Assembly: GCF_034372165.1 (NCBI RefSeq)
Contig: NZ_CP139698.1
Span: 1,116,001 to 1,180,000 of the forward strand
Source: Christiangramia sp. OXR-203
Lineage (GTDB): Bacteria; Bacteroidota; Bacteroidia; Flavobacteriales; Flavobacteriaceae
Direction of reading: 5' to 3'
DNA: 64,000 bases
Both the position numbers and the translations under genes were made by a program. Under the pieces are notes generated by a model. That model was not told the origin of the DNA, made no database searches, and worked only from the letters and a program-made list of their open reading frames with translations. Position 1 is the stretch's first letter, and each line of letters opens with the position of its first letter. Below, one piece after another: positions 28,209-37,670 of this stretch.

Positions 28209-28833
28209 AAATATAAGCATAGTCGATGATCATAAGTTGTTCGCAAGTTCATTGCGGGTTCTGGTGAATTCCTTCGAAGGTTTCAAGGTGCTTAATTATT
28301 TTAAAAATGGTCAGGAGCTTGTAGAGCATGTGCAAAGTGGCCTGGAACTTCCTGATGTTTTATTATTGGATATGAGAATGCCAGTAATGGACGGTCTACA
28401 GACAATGACCTGGTTAAAAGAACATCACCCAGATCTTAAAGTTCTGGCCCTCACTGTAGATCAGGAAGATGAAACGATCATCAGGATGTTGAAACTCGGT
28501 GCTCGCGGATATCTTCTGAAGGATATAGATCCTGATGAATTCGAACTAGCTTTAAACAGGATCGTTGAAACAGGTTATTATACGAATCAGTTGATTTCTG
28601 AAGCTTATAGAAATGAAGGAAAAGCTGAGAAGTATGAAGTTCTTACCGGCAGGGAGCAGGAGTTTTTAAGTTACGCCTGTAGTGAGCTTACTTATAAAGC
28701 GATCGCTTCAGAAATGAATCTTAGTCCTAAAACTGTTGAGAATTATAGGGAGAGTCTTTTCAGCAAGTTACGGGTTAAGAGTAGAGTAGGCCTGGTTATG
28801 GTTGCCATTAAAGAAGGGTATTTCAAGATCTGA
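28201..28833 (+). CDS. LuxR/NarL-family response regulator
   Basis: The 210-residue protein has an N-terminal receiver domain (about 3-120) with acidic pocket VDDH near the start and phospho-acceptor Asp57 in LLLDMRMPVMDG, and the conserved Lys in YLLKDIDPDEF. The C-terminal LuxR helix-turn-helix (about 147-207) reads LTGREQEFLSYACSELTYKAIASEMNLSPKTVENYRESLFSKL in separate conserved blocks. The 8-bp overlap with the kinase gene indicates translational coupling. The target genes are unknown. Confidence 0.94.
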   Translation: MSKNISIVDDHKLFASSLRVLVNSFEGFKVLNYFKNGQELVEHVQSGLELPDVLLLDMRMPVMDGLQTMTWLKEHHPDLKVLALTVDQEDETIIRMLKLGARGYLLKDIDPDEFELALNRIVETGYYTNQLISEAYRNEGKAEKYEVLTGREQEFLSYACSELTYKAIASEMNLSPKTVENYRESLFSKLRVKSRVGLVMVAIKEGYFKI

Positions 28834-28923
28834 AAATTTAAGAATACTTTATATCAAAAGCAGCTTTGCGCCATTACATAATTCGCGAACTGCAGTATCT
28901 TCGTACTTTCAAATTAAATATTC

Positions 28924-30447
28924 GTGATAGATTCAGCAAAAATAGAACTTCGAAATTTACAGGTCAAGGATTACGAGGAATTGAAGATTTCCATGGTCAA
29001 GAGTTACCAGGCTATGCCAGATGAATACTGGAGCAAGGCTGAGATCAAAACCTTGATAAGTAAGTTTCCTGAAGGCCAGTTGTGTATCATTATAGATAAT
29101 CGCATAGCGGGATGTGCGCTTTCAATTACCGTGGATTATGACAAGTTTGATGATAATCACACCTATGAGGAGATCATTGGGGGAGAAAACTTTTCCACGC
29201 ATACTAAAAATGGGAATGTTCTCTACGGAATCGATGTATTTATTCACCCTGAATTTCGCGGAATGCGATTGGGTCGAAGACTCTATGAAGCTCGAAAAGA
29301 ATTATGTGAGCATTTAAATCTGAAAGCGATCGTTTTTGGAGGTAGAATTCCAAATTATGCAAAATATGCAGATGAGTTAACACCGAAGCGATATATAGAG
29401 AAAGTAAAATTGCAGGAAATTCATGATCCTGTTCTATCATTTCAGTTAAGTAATGACTTTCACGTAAAGAAAGTGATCAAGGGATATCTCTCCGGAGATC
29501 ACGAATCCAAGGAGTTTGCTACGTTAATGGAATGGAATAACATCTATTATTCTAAACCTCAAAAGCTGGTAAATACTACCAAAACGGTGGTTCGACTTGG
29601 GCTTGTACAATGGCAGATGCGTTTGTTTAAAGATTATGAAGCGCTGGTTTCCCAGATCGAATTCTTTGTGGATGCTGTAAGTAATTATCAGAGCGATTTT
29701 ATACTTTTTCCAGAGCTTTTCAATGCACCTTTAATGGCTCAGTTCAATCATCTTTCTGAACCGGAAGCCATTCGCGCGTTATCAGACTATACCGAGAAAT
29801 TGCTGGAAACCTTCCGTGAGTTCGCTATCAATTATAACATTAATATCATTACCGGAAGTATGCCAATGCCGGAAGGTGAGCACATGTACAACGTAGGATA
29901 TCTTTGCAGACGGGACGGAAGCTACGAACGCTACGAAAAATTGCATATCACTCCGGCAGAAGAAACTGCCTGGGGGATGAAGGGTGGTAATAAACTGGAA
30001 ACCTTTGATACCGATTGCGGAAAAATTGGAGTACTCATTTGCTATGATGTGGAATTTCCTGAAGTTTCACGATTACTGGCCGAGGAAGGTATGAACATAT
30101 TATTTGTACCGTTCATGACCGATACTCAAAATGGATATTCTCGGGTGAAGATCTGCGCTCAGGCCCGTGCAGTGGAAAATGAATGTTATGTCGCAATCGC
30201 AGGCTCCGTTGGAAATCTGCCGAAGGTAGATAACATGGATATTCAGTACGCTCAAAGTGCTGTATTAACACCTTCAGATTTTGCATTTCCAGTAAACGGA
30301 ATCAAAGCGGAAGCCACTCCTAATACTGAAAGTACGTTACTGGTAGATGTCGATCTGGATCTTCTAAAGGAGTTACACAACTTCGGAAGTGTTCGAAACA
30401 TGAAAGACAGGAGAAAAGACCTATATTCTTTACGAAGAAAAAAATAG
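28924..30447 (+). CDS. GNAT acetyltransferase fused to nitrilase-superfamily hydrolase
   Basis: The 507-residue fusion has a GNAT domain in the first ~210 residues (HPEFRGMRLGRRLYEARKELC is the acetyl-CoA region, motif A). A carbon-nitrogen hydrolase domain follows from about 220 to 500. The nitrilase triad is complete: Glu264 in LFPELFN, Lys339 in YEKLHITP and Cys373 in VLICYDVEFPE. The start is GTG. It is a known bifunctional arrangement in bacteria. A role in amide hydrolysis, possibly with acyl transfer, is expected, but the substrate is unknown. It lies alone between the two-component genes and the ilv leader. Confidence 0.9.
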   Translation: MIDSAKIELRNLQVKDYEELKISMVKSYQAMPDEYWSKAEIKTLISKFPEGQLCIIIDNRIAGCALSITVDYDKFDDNHTYEEIIGGENFSTHTKNGNVLYGIDVFIHPEFRGMRLGRRLYEARKELCEHLNLKAIVFGGRIPNYAKYADELTPKRYIEKVKLQEIHDPVLSFQLSNDFHVKKVIKGYLSGDHESKEFATLMEWNNIYYSKPQKLVNTTKTVVRLGLVQWQMRLFKDYEALVSQIEFFVDAVSNYQSDFILFPELFNAPLMAQFNHLSEPEAIRALSDYTEKLLETFREFAINYNINIITGSMPMPEGEHMYNVGYLCRRDGSYERYEKLHITPAEETAWGMKGGNKLETFDTDCGKIGVLICYDVEFPEVSRLLAEEGMNILFVPFMTDTQNGYSRVKICAQARAVENECYVAIAGSVGNLPKVDNMDIQYAQSAVLTPSDFAFPVNGIKAEATPNTESTLLVDVDLDLLKELHNFGSVRNMKDRRKDLYSLRRKK

Positions 30448-30487
30448 AATATTCAACTGAAAATGAGGAGGTTTTAGAACTTTTTAT

Positions 30488-30495
30488 TAGTTTTA
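30488..30495 (+). promoter_or_regulatory. ilvL: Candidate -7 element of the ilv operon promoter
   Basis: TAGTTTTA matches 7 of 8 positions of TAnnTTTG. It ends 4 nt before the leader-peptide ATG at 30500, the same spacing seen at the arg leader. The -33 element is weak. A start site at or near the ATG would make the leader peptide leaderless. Confidence 0.45.
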
Positions 30496-30499
30496 AACC

Positions 30500-30553
30500 A
30501 TGATTAGTATTGTTGAAAAATTCGTTGTGGCGGTGTTGGAAATTTTGTTCTAA
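30500..30553 (+). CDS. ilvL: ilv leader peptide (17 aa, attenuator)
   Basis: The mini-ORF encodes MISIVEKFVVAVLEILF and stops with TAA. Nine of its 17 residues are Ile, Val or Leu (3 Ile, 4 Val, 2 Leu), the end products of the operon it precedes. A strong intrinsic terminator follows 36 nt after the stop and ilvD begins 250 nt downstream. This is the classic layout for ribosome-mediated attenuation. The leader segment GTGGC (30527-30531) is complementary to GCCAC in the terminator stem (30591-30595), so alternative folding is possible; the exact antiterminator is not resolved. Confidence 0.8.
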   Translation: MISIVEKFVVAVLEILF

Positions 30554-30589
30554 AAAGTTTCTACATTCCATTTTATCATAAGCTCATGA

Positions 30590-30615
30590 AGCCACCATTT
30601 CTGGTGGCTTTTTTT
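30590..30615 (+). terminator. Attenuator terminator of the ilv operon
   Basis: A perfect 8-bp stem (AGCCACCA and TGGTGGCT) with a TTTC loop is followed by seven T. It lies between the ilv leader peptide and ilvD, in the transcript of the operon itself rather than at the end of a gene, which marks it as an attenuator. The 189 nt from 30616 to 30804 are AT-rich; I see no further ORF or clear motif there. Confidence 0.88.
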
Positions 30616-30804
30616 ATGCCGGTAATTTTAATTTCGGCTCAGATATAGTTCCAGAGATCGTAAATAAAAGCCAATTAAACTGCTGATATTCAATTAAATA
30701 CGTAATAAGTCCTTCAATTAGCGTTCATTCAGTCATTTAATATCACGACTTAAGGTGTTCGAATCCCAGTATTTTTAATTCTTACAGAACAGAATTGAAA
30801 TTTA

Positions 30805-32478
30805 ATGAATACCAAATATAGCAGCACCATAACGCAAAGTGATTCTCAACCAGCTTCCCAGGCCATGCTTCACGCCATTGGATTGAGCAGGGAAGATCTC
30901 AAAAAACCTTTCGTAGGGATAGGAAGTACCGGGTATGAAGGTAATCCCTGTAACATGCATCTCAATGATCTTGCAAAAGAGGTTAAAAAAGGGACTCAGC
31001 AAGCCGGTATAAACGGACTTATTTTTAATACGATTGGCGTAAGTGATGGAATTTCCATGGGAACTCCAGGAATGCGTTTTTCTCTTCCCTCTAGGGATCT
31101 AATTGCAGATTCCATGGAAACAGTCGTTAGCGGAATGTCTTATGACGGACTCGTAACTGTAGTTGGCTGTGACAAGAATATGCCAGGTGCACTCATGGCA
31201 ATGCTAAGATTAAACCGTCCTTCGGTATTAGTGTATGGAGGAACGATCTCTTCTGGTTGTCATAATGGTAAAAAACTAGATGTGGTTTCGGCTTTTGAAG
31301 CCTGGGGTTCTAAGGTTTCCGGGGAAATGCAGGAAGAGGAATATCAACAGGTCATCGAAAAAGCCTGTCCTGGTGCCGGAGCATGTGGTGGTATGTATAC
31401 TGCAAATACTATGGCTTCAGCAATTGAAGCTCTGGGAATGAGTCTGCCATTTAACAGCTCTAATCCTGCAACCGGTCCTGAAAAGGTGAAGGAAAGTGTA
31501 AAAGCTGGAGAAGCTATGCAACTGCTACTTGAAAAAGATCTCAAACCTAAAGATATCGTATCTGCCAAATCTCTTGAAAATGCCATTAGATTATTGACCG
31601 TACTTGGTGGTTCTACCAATGCTGTGCTGCATTTTCTGGCGATCGCTAAAGCTGCGGATATCAATTTTGGATTAAAGGATTTTGAAAGAATTTGTGAAGA
31701 AACTCCATTTCTAGCAGATCTTAAGCCTAGTGGTAAATACCTTATGGAAGATATTCACAGGATTGGTGGAATCCCGGCCGTCATGAAGTACATGCTGGAG
31801 AAAGGACTGCTCCACGGGGATTGCATGACGGTTACCGGAAAAACCATAGCAGAAAATCTTGAGGAGGTAGAATCTATGCCTTTTGATCAGGATATAATAT
31901 ACCCGGTAGAGAAACCTATTAAAGCGACAGGACATATTAGAATACTATACGGGAATCTCGCTTCTGAAGGTTCCGTAGCAAAAATAACAGGAAAGGAAGG
32001 TTTGAAATTCCACGGTAAAGCGAAAGTTTTCAATGGTGAATATGATGCCAATGAAGGGATTTCATCTGGAAAGGTACAAAAAGGTGATGTAGTCGTCATT
32101 AGATATGAAGGTCCTAAAGGTGGTCCTGGAATGCCGGAAATGCTAAAACCTACTTCAGCAATTATGGGAGCTGGTCTGGGTAAGAATGTGGCTTTGATCA
32201 CCGATGGTAGATTTTCTGGAGGAACTCATGGATTTGTCGTGGGGCATATTACTCCGGAAGCGCAACAGGGCGGACTAATTGGATTGCTGAAAGATGGCGA
32301 TGAAATAAGTATTAATGCCGAAACAAATAAAATCGAAGCTCATTTGAGTGATGAAGAAATAAGTAAGAGAAGAGCAGTATGGAAAGCGCCCGCATTCAAA
32401 GCAAAAGGAGGCGTGCTTTATAAATACGCGAAAACAGTAGCATCAGCATCAGAAGGTTGCGTGACAGATGAATTTTAA
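30805..32478 (+). CDS. ilvD: Dihydroxy-acid dehydratase
   Basis: The 557-residue Fe-S enzyme catalyses the third common step of isoleucine and valine synthesis. Family motifs: an N-terminal [15 protein letters not shown], the cluster ligand region [30 protein letters not shown], and C-terminal [20 protein letters not shown]. The length is typical. It is the first structural gene after the ilv leader, with ilvB 12 nt downstream. Confidence 0.97.
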   Translation: MNTKYSSTITQSDSQPASQAMLHAIGLSREDLKKPFVGIGSTGYEGNPCNMHLNDLAKEVKKGTQQAGINGLIFNTIGVSDGISMGTPGMRFSLPSRDLIADSMETVVSGMSYDGLVTVVGCDKNMPGALMAMLRLNRPSVLVYGGTISSGCHNGKKLDVVSAFEAWGSKVSGEMQEEEYQQVIEKACPGAGACGGMYTANTMASAIEALGMSLPFNSSNPATGPEKVKESVKAGEAMQLLLEKDLKPKDIVSAKSLENAIRLLTVLGGSTNAVLHFLAIAKAADINFGLKDFERICEETPFLADLKPSGKYLMEDIHRIGGIPAVMKYMLEKGLLHGDCMTVTGKTIAENLEEVESMPFDQDIIYPVEKPIKATGHIRILYGNLASEGSVAKITGKEGLKFHGKAKVFNGEYDANEGISSGKVQKGDVVVIRYEGPKGGPGMPEMLKPTSAIMGAGLGKNVALITDGRFSGGTHGFVVGHITPEAQQGGLIGLLKDGDEISINAETNKIEAHLSDEEISKRRAVWKAPAFKAKGGVLYKYAKTVASASEGCVTDEF

Positions 32479-32490
32479 TTAGGTGGAAAT

Positions 32491-34224
32491 ATGGAGGTTA
32501 AAACAGCAAGTTTCGAAAAGCAAAGCACGAAAAAAAGCCTGACCGTATCAGGAGCAGAGGCGGTGATAAAATGTTTGCTCGAAGAAGGTGTGGATACTAT
32601 TTACGGCTATCCGGGAGGGGCGATCATGCCTGTATATGATGAACTGTATAAATATCAGAAAGAAATTCACCATGTGCTCACCAGGCACGAACAGGGAGCA
32701 ACGCATGCTGCCCAGGGTTACGCCAGAGTTTCAGGAAAAGTAGGTGTTGCTGTAGCAACTTCTGGTCCGGGAGCTACCAATCTTGTAACAGGTATTGCAG
32801 ATGCGCAAATAGATTCTACTCCAATGGTTTGTATCACTGGTCAGGTTGGGTCCCATCTTCTGGGTTCAGATGCTTTCCAGGAAACCGATATTGTAGGTAT
32901 TTCCACGCCGGTAACTAAATGGAACTACCAGATCACCAATGCTGCAGAGATTCCGGAAGTAATGGCGAAAGCTTTTTATATCGCCAGGTCGGGAAGACCA
33001 GGACCGGTACTAATCGATATTACCAAGGATGCCCAGTTTGCCTCGTTGGAATTCAGTTATAAAAAATGTTCTGGAATAAGAAGTTATCAGGCGATCCCGG
33101 AATTAAATCTTCTGGAAGTACAACGCGCTGCAGAAGTGATCAATAATGCTAAAAAACCAATGATCGTTTGGGGACAGGGAGTGATTCTGGGAGGAGCTGA
33201 AGATCTATTCAAACAGGTTGTAGAAAAATCTGGAATTCCTGCAGCGTGGACGATTCTGGGACTTTCGGCATTACCAACAGATCATCCATTGAACGTGGGA
33301 ATGGTGGGCATGCATGGAAACTACGCACCAAATATGCTGACCAATGAATGCGATGTTTTAATTGCTATTGGGATGAGGTTTGATGACCGGGTTACCGGAA
33401 ATCTTGAAAAATATGCAAAACAGGCGAAGATCATTCACTTTGAGATCGACCCGGCTGAAATTAATAAAAATGTACACGCAGATTACCCGGTTCTGGGGGA
33501 TGTAAAAGAAAGTCTTAAGGCATTGCTTGAATTACTGGAGCCATATTCTCATAAGGAATGGCACCAGAAGTTTAAGGATATGTACAAAACTGAATATGAG
33601 AAAGTCATTCAGGGAAATTTAGATGTAAACAAGAAAGATCTGGGAATGGCTGAGGTGATTCAGGAAGTAAATATTCAATCTAAAGGAGATGCGATCATTG
33701 TTTCAGATGTTGGTCAGCACCAAATGGCAGCCTGCCGTTATGCGAAATTCAATCAGTCAAGAAGTAATGTTACTTCCGGGGGATTGGGAACTATGGGATT
33801 CGCTTTACCAGCAGCCATTGGTGCAAAAATGGCAAAACCAGAAAGAGATGTTGTCGCTGTGATAGGTGATGGCGGTTACCAGATGACCATTCAGGAATTA
33901 GGAACGATTTTCCAGACCAAAGTTCCGGTCAAGATCGTGCTTTTAAATAATGGATTCCTGGGAATGGTAAGACAGTGGCAGCAAATGTTCTTTGATAGGC
34001 GTTATGCTTCCACAACAATGGTGAATCCGGATTTTATTACGATCGCCAAAGGTTATCACATTAAAGCAAACCAGGTGACCGAAAGGAGTCAGCTTGAGTC
34101 GGCAGTAAAAGAAATGATGCAAAGTGATGAAGCCTATTTCCTTGAAGTGAAAGTTGAACAGGAAGAAAATGTGTTCCCAATGATCCCAACCGGAGCATCA
34201 GTTTCAGAAATATTATTAGAGTAA
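32491..34224 (+). CDS. ilvB: Acetolactate synthase, large catalytic subunit
   Basis: The 577-residue thiamine-diphosphate enzyme condenses pyruvate with pyruvate or 2-oxobutyrate. The catalytic Glu67 sits in LTRHEQGATHAAQGYAR. The central FAD-like domain covers about 210-340. The C-terminal TPP-binding motif is GDGGYQMTIQELGT with NNGFLGMVRQWQ. Its stop overlaps the small-subunit ATG (TAATG). Confidence 0.97.
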   Translation: MEVKTASFEKQSTKKSLTVSGAEAVIKCLLEEGVDTIYGYPGGAIMPVYDELYKYQKEIHHVLTRHEQGATHAAQGYARVSGKVGVAVATSGPGATNLVTGIADAQIDSTPMVCITGQVGSHLLGSDAFQETDIVGISTPVTKWNYQITNAAEIPEVMAKAFYIARSGRPGPVLIDITKDAQFASLEFSYKKCSGIRSYQAIPELNLLEVQRAAEVINNAKKPMIVWGQGVILGGAEDLFKQVVEKSGIPAAWTILGLSALPTDHPLNVGMVGMHGNYAPNMLTNECDVLIAIGMRFDDRVTGNLEKYAKQAKIIHFEIDPAEINKNVHADYPVLGDVKESLKALLELLEPYSHKEWHQKFKDMYKTEYEKVIQGNLDVNKKDLGMAEVIQEVNIQSKGDAIIVSDVGQHQMAACRYAKFNQSRSNVTSGGLGTMGFALPAAIGAKMAKPERDVVAVIGDGGYQMTIQELGTIFQTKVPVKIVLLNNGFLGMVRQWQQMFFDRRYASTTMVNPDFITIAKGYHIKANQVTERSQLESAVKEMMQSDEAYFLEVKVEQEENVFPMIPTGASVSEILLE

Positions 34225-34763
34225 TGGAAAAACAGAACTATACAGTTTCGATTTATACCGAAAATAATCTTGGTCTACTTTCCAGGATCGCGGCTATCTT
34301 TTTGAAAAGACATATCAATATTGAAAGTATTACGGCTTCCCCCAGTGAGGTGACTGAAGTGATGCGCTTTATTATTATTGTAAAGGTTTCCGAAGAACAG
34401 ATCAAGAAGATCGTAGGACAGATCGAAAAGCAGATCGAGGTGATCAAGGCTTTTTATCATACCGATACTGAAACGATTTACCAGGAAACAGCTTTGTATA
34501 AAATCAAATCTGAAGATTTTCTGGATGACCATAATATTCAGGATTTTATTAAAGAGACCAATGCGCGAATTGTAACCGTGACCAGGCAGTTTTTTGTGAT
34601 AGAAAAGACCGGAAAACGCAATGAGGTCGATCAGCTTTATGAAAAACTAAAACCCTACGGACTCATGCAATTTGTAAGATCTGGAACCATCGCTGTTACT
34701 AAGAACGAAATGCCGATATCAGGAATACTAGAAAAATTTAATACCACAAACTCATTATCATGA
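34224..34763 (+). CDS. ilvN: Acetolactate synthase, small regulatory subunit
   Basis: The 179-residue subunit has an N-terminal ACT domain (about 5-80, [31 protein letters not shown] split by the valine-binding loop) and a C-terminal small-subunit domain. It confers valine feedback on IlvB. It is joined to ilvB by TAATG and to ilvC by an ATGA overlap, consistent with stoichiometric expression. Confidence 0.95.
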   Translation: MEKQNYTVSIYTENNLGLLSRIAAIFLKRHINIESITASPSEVTEVMRFIIIVKVSEEQIKKIVGQIEKQIEVIKAFYHTDTETIYQETALYKIKSEDFLDDHNIQDFIKETNARIVTVTRQFFVIEKTGKRNEVDQLYEKLKPYGLMQFVRSGTIAVTKNEMPISGILEKFNTTNSLS

Positions 34764-36235
34764 CCAACTATTTTAACAGCCTTTCCAAAGCTGAAAAACT
34801 CGATCAATTAGGTACCTGTAGATTTATGGAACTGGATGAATTCAGTAATGAAGCAGATGCTTTAAAAGATAAGAAAATAGTCATTGTGGGCTGCGGTGCG
34901 CAGGGTCTCAATCAGGGACTTAATATGCGTGACAGCGGTCTGGATATTTCATATGCACTTAGAGAAAGCGCGATCAGGGAAAAACGTCAATCCTGGAAAA
35001 ATGCTTCAGAAAATGATTTTACGGTTGGAACTTATGAAGAATTGATCCCGGATGCAGACCTTGTAATCAACCTTACTCCAGACAAGCAGCATACCTCGGT
35101 GGTAAAGGCCATCCAGCCGCACTTAAAGCAAGGAGCTGTTTTATCCTATTCTCACGGCTTCAATATCGTGGAAGAAGGAATGAAGATTCGGGAGGATGTT
35201 ACCGTGATCATGGTCGCTCCAAAATGTCCCGGGTCTGAAGTTAGAGAGGAATACAAACGTGGTTTTGGAGTACCTACATTGATCGCAGTTCATCCTGAAA
35301 ATGATCCTAAAGGTATAGGGCTGGATTGGGCGAAAGCCTATGCTTATGCCACAGGTGGTCATCGCGCCGGAGTACTGGAATCTTCTTTTGTTGCTGAAGT
35401 AAAATCTGATCTTATGGGTGAGCAAACTATCCTTTGTGGTGTTTTACAAACCGGATCCATTCTAACTTTTGACAAGATGGTTTCTGAAGGTTTGGATAAG
35501 AATTATGCAGCAAAACTAATTCAGTATGGTTGGGAAACGATTACCGAAGCATTGAAGCACGGCGGAATCACCCAGATGATGGACAGACTATCTGATCCTG
35601 CAAAGATGAGAGCCTATGAAATTTCAGAAGAACTAAAGGAAAAAATGCGTCCGTTATTTCAGAAGCATATGGATGATATTATTTCCGGAGAGTTTAGTAG
35701 CAGGATGATGCGGGACTGGGCGAAAGATGATACCGAGTTGCATACCTGGAGAGCTGAAACTGAGAATACAGCTTTTGAGAAAACTGAAGCAACTTCAGAA
35801 GAGATCACAGAACAGGAGTATTTTGATAAGGGAGTTCTACTGGTTGCCTTTGTGAAATCTGGGGTGGAACTAGCCTTTGAAACGATGGTAGATGCAGGGA
35901 TTATCGAGGAGTCAGCTTATTATGAATCCTTGCATGAAACTCCCCTTATCGCGAATACCATCGCCAGAAAAAAACTATACGAAATGAACCGCGTAATTTC
36001 AGATACTGCGGAATATGGATGTTATTTATTCGATCATGCAGCCAAACCATTGATCAAGGATTATGTGAATTCTCTGGAACCTGAAGTTGCCGGAAGAAAA
36101 TTTGCTTCAGAAGATATAGGAGTGGATAATGAGGAATTGTCAAAAGTGAATCAGGAGATCAAAGAGCATCCCGTAGAGAAGGTAGGCGCAACTTTACGAT
36201 CTGCGATGACTGCAATGAAGAAAATATACGCTTAA
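34760..36235 (+). CDS. ilvC: Ketol-acid reductoisomerase, class II (long form)
   Basis: The 491-residue enzyme isomerises and reduces acetolactate or acetohydroxybutyrate with NADPH. The Rossmann motif is [21 protein letters not shown]. The metal-binding helical part is duplicated, with [16 protein letters not shown] and [28 protein letters not shown], marking the class II, E. coli-like form rather than the ~330-residue class I. It overlaps ilvN by ATGA and ilvA by TAATG. Confidence 0.97.
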   Translation: MTNYFNSLSKAEKLDQLGTCRFMELDEFSNEADALKDKKIVIVGCGAQGLNQGLNMRDSGLDISYALRESAIREKRQSWKNASENDFTVGTYEELIPDADLVINLTPDKQHTSVVKAIQPHLKQGAVLSYSHGFNIVEEGMKIREDVTVIMVAPKCPGSEVREEYKRGFGVPTLIAVHPENDPKGIGLDWAKAYAYATGGHRAGVLESSFVAEVKSDLMGEQTILCGVLQTGSILTFDKMVSEGLDKNYAAKLIQYGWETITEALKHGGITQMMDRLSDPAKMRAYEISEELKEKMRPLFQKHMDDIISGEFSSRMMRDWAKDDTELHTWRAETENTAFEKTEATSEEITEQEYFDKGVLLVAFVKSGVELAFETMVDAGIIEESAYYESLHETPLIANTIARKKLYEMNRVISDTAEYGCYLFDHAAKPLIKDYVNSLEPEVAGRKFASEDIGVDNEELSKVNQEIKEHPVEKVGATLRSAMTAMKKIYA

Positions 36236-37509
36236 TGGAAACTCTGCTGGAAAAGGATACGATTTACAAACCTAGTCTTAAAGCGGTTAAAGAGGCTTCG
36301 GAAAGGATCTCAAAGGTGGTGCTGAAAACTCCTTTAGCTGAATCTTTTACCTATAGCAAGCGCTTGGATGCAAAGGTAATGCTGAAGCGTGAGGATTTAC
36401 AACAGGTTAGATCCTATAAAATTCGTGGAGCCTATAATAAGATCTCCAGTTTACCACAGGAACAGCTTGAAAAAGGTGTGATCTGTGCCAGTGCCGGCAA
36501 TCACGCTCAGGGTGTTGCCTTTGCCTGCAATAAGCTCAAAGTTAAGGGTGTGATCTATATGCCTGGCACCACGCCACAACAAAAGGTGGAGCAAACTGAG
36601 ATGTTTGGTGGTGAATGGGTGGAAGTAGTGCTGAAGGGTGATACCTATGATGATTCCTATAAGAGTGCTATGGCTCATATGGCTGAAAAAGGACTTATTT
36701 TCATTCATCCTTTCGATGATGAAAAAGTTATTGAAGGTCAGGCGACCATTGCCCTGGAGATTCTTGAGCAAGCAAATGAACCTATAGATTATGTTTTTGC
36801 TCCACTAGGCGGTGGTGGACTCCTGGCAGGAATTTCTTCCATGTTCAAGGAACTATCGCCCAATACTAAGATCATTGGCATCGAACCGCAGGGTGCACCA
36901 TCAATGAAAACCTCTCTAAAAGAAGGTAAAGTGGTCGAGCTGGATCATATTGAACGATTTGTAGATGGCGCCTCTGTCCAGAAAGTTGGAACGCGAAATT
37001 TTGCTATTTGTAAGGAAAACCTGGATGAAATGATCACAGTGCCGGAAGGAAAGATCTGCCAGACCATCCTTGATCTCTATAACCAGGATGCCATGGTAGT
37101 GGAACCGGCCGGAGCCATGGCGATTTCAGCTTTGGATCTCTATGCTGAAAAGATCAAGGGGAAGAACGTTGTTTGTATCGTTAGTGGCAGTAACAACGAT
37201 ATCATCCGGATGGCCGAGATCAAGGAACGTGCATTATTATATTCTGGATTAAAACATTATTTCGTAATCGTTTTCCCTCAAAGAGCAGGGGCCTTAAAGG
37301 AATTTGTAGCAAAAGTCATGGGACCAAATGATGATATTACTCATTTTGAATATTCTAAAAAGCATAACAGGTCGAACGGGCCAGCGGTTGTGGGTATTGA
37401 GCTGAAGGATCCAGCTGACTTTGAACCCCTGGTAGAGAGAATGAAACAGAAGAATTTTTATGGGGAATATTTGAATAATAATCCAAATTTATTTCAATTT
37501 TTGATCTAG
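36235..37509 (+). CDS. ilvA: Threonine ammonia-lyase (biosynthetic, ACT-containing)
   Basis: The 424-residue PLP enzyme deaminates threonine to 2-oxobutyrate, the first step to isoleucine. The PLP Schiff-base Lys62 lies in QQVRSYKIRGAYNK, and the phosphate-binding loop is PLGGGGLLAG. A single ACT-like domain fills the last ~85 residues (from HYFVIVFPQRAGALKEF), shorter than the two-domain E. coli enzyme. It is the last gene of the ilv operon. No terminator is obvious before the arginine leader, so some read-through is possible. Confidence 0.95.
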   Translation: METLLEKDTIYKPSLKAVKEASERISKVVLKTPLAESFTYSKRLDAKVMLKREDLQQVRSYKIRGAYNKISSLPQEQLEKGVICASAGNHAQGVAFACNKLKVKGVIYMPGTTPQQKVEQTEMFGGEWVEVVLKGDTYDDSYKSAMAHMAEKGLIFIHPFDDEKVIEGQATIALEILEQANEPIDYVFAPLGGGGLLAGISSMFKELSPNTKIIGIEPQGAPSMKTSLKEGKVVELDHIERFVDGASVQKVGTRNFAICKENLDEMITVPEGKICQTILDLYNQDAMVVEPAGAMAISALDLYAEKIKGKNVVCIVSGSNNDIIRMAEIKERALLYSGLKHYFVIVFPQRAGALKEFVAKVMGPNDDITHFEYSKKHNRSNGPAVVGIELKDPADFEPLVERMKQKNFYGEYLNNNPNLFQFLI

Positions 37510-37535
37510 AACTGCCTGTACCTTAAAAATTTATA

Positions 37536-37543
37536 TACATTTG
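37536..37543 (+). promoter_or_regulatory. -7 promoter element of the arginine operon
   Basis: TACATTTG matches TAnnTTTG exactly and ends 4 nt before the ATG of the first arginine leader peptide at 37548. A weak CTG in place of the -33 TTG lies 17 nt upstream. The geometry suggests that transcription starts at or very near the leader ATG. Confidence 0.6.
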
Positions 37544-37547
37544 TAAT

Positions 37548-37610
37548 ATGATTTCGATCAATAAGATAATATTAGTCCGTTTCAATTTCAGGCCCCGCCG
37601 CCGCTTCTAG
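37548..37610 (+). CDS. arg leader peptide 1 (20 aa, Arg-rich)
   Basis: The mini-ORF encodes MISINKIILVRFNFRPRRRF and ends with TAG. Five of its last ten residues are Arg (CGT, AGG and three successive CGC codons). It directly precedes the arginine operon and its coding region overlaps the 5' arm of an attenuator-like hairpin (37574-37633). Its first four residues, MISI, are shared with the ilv leader peptide. Ribosome stalling at the CGC run when arginyl-tRNA is scarce would alter folding of this hairpin. Function is inferred from composition and position. Confidence 0.72.
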   Translation: MISINKIILVRFNFRPRRRF

Positions 37611-37633
37611 GCAGCACCCCGAAACGACTTTTT
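37574..37633 (+). terminator. Attenuator-like hairpin in the arg leader
   Basis: AGT-C-CGTTTC (37574-37583, one bulged C) pairs with GAAACGACT (37621-37629), followed by a T-rich stretch TTTTTATTATTATTATT. The loop is long (37 nt) and carries the CGC codon run plus a smaller GCCGCC/GGCAGC inverted repeat. A translating ribosome on leader peptide 1 would cover the 5' arm, as expected for an attenuator. It is weaker than the ilv terminator. Confidence 0.55.
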
Positions 37634-37670
37634 ATTATTATTATCTTACATCCCAATTTTGAACTACATA

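Noticed and set aside
30750-30766. tRNA T-arm-like string GTTCGAATCC before ilvD
   Set aside because: The flanking bases do not pair into a T-stem, and no acceptor, anticodon stem or CCA follows. It is probably a chance match.
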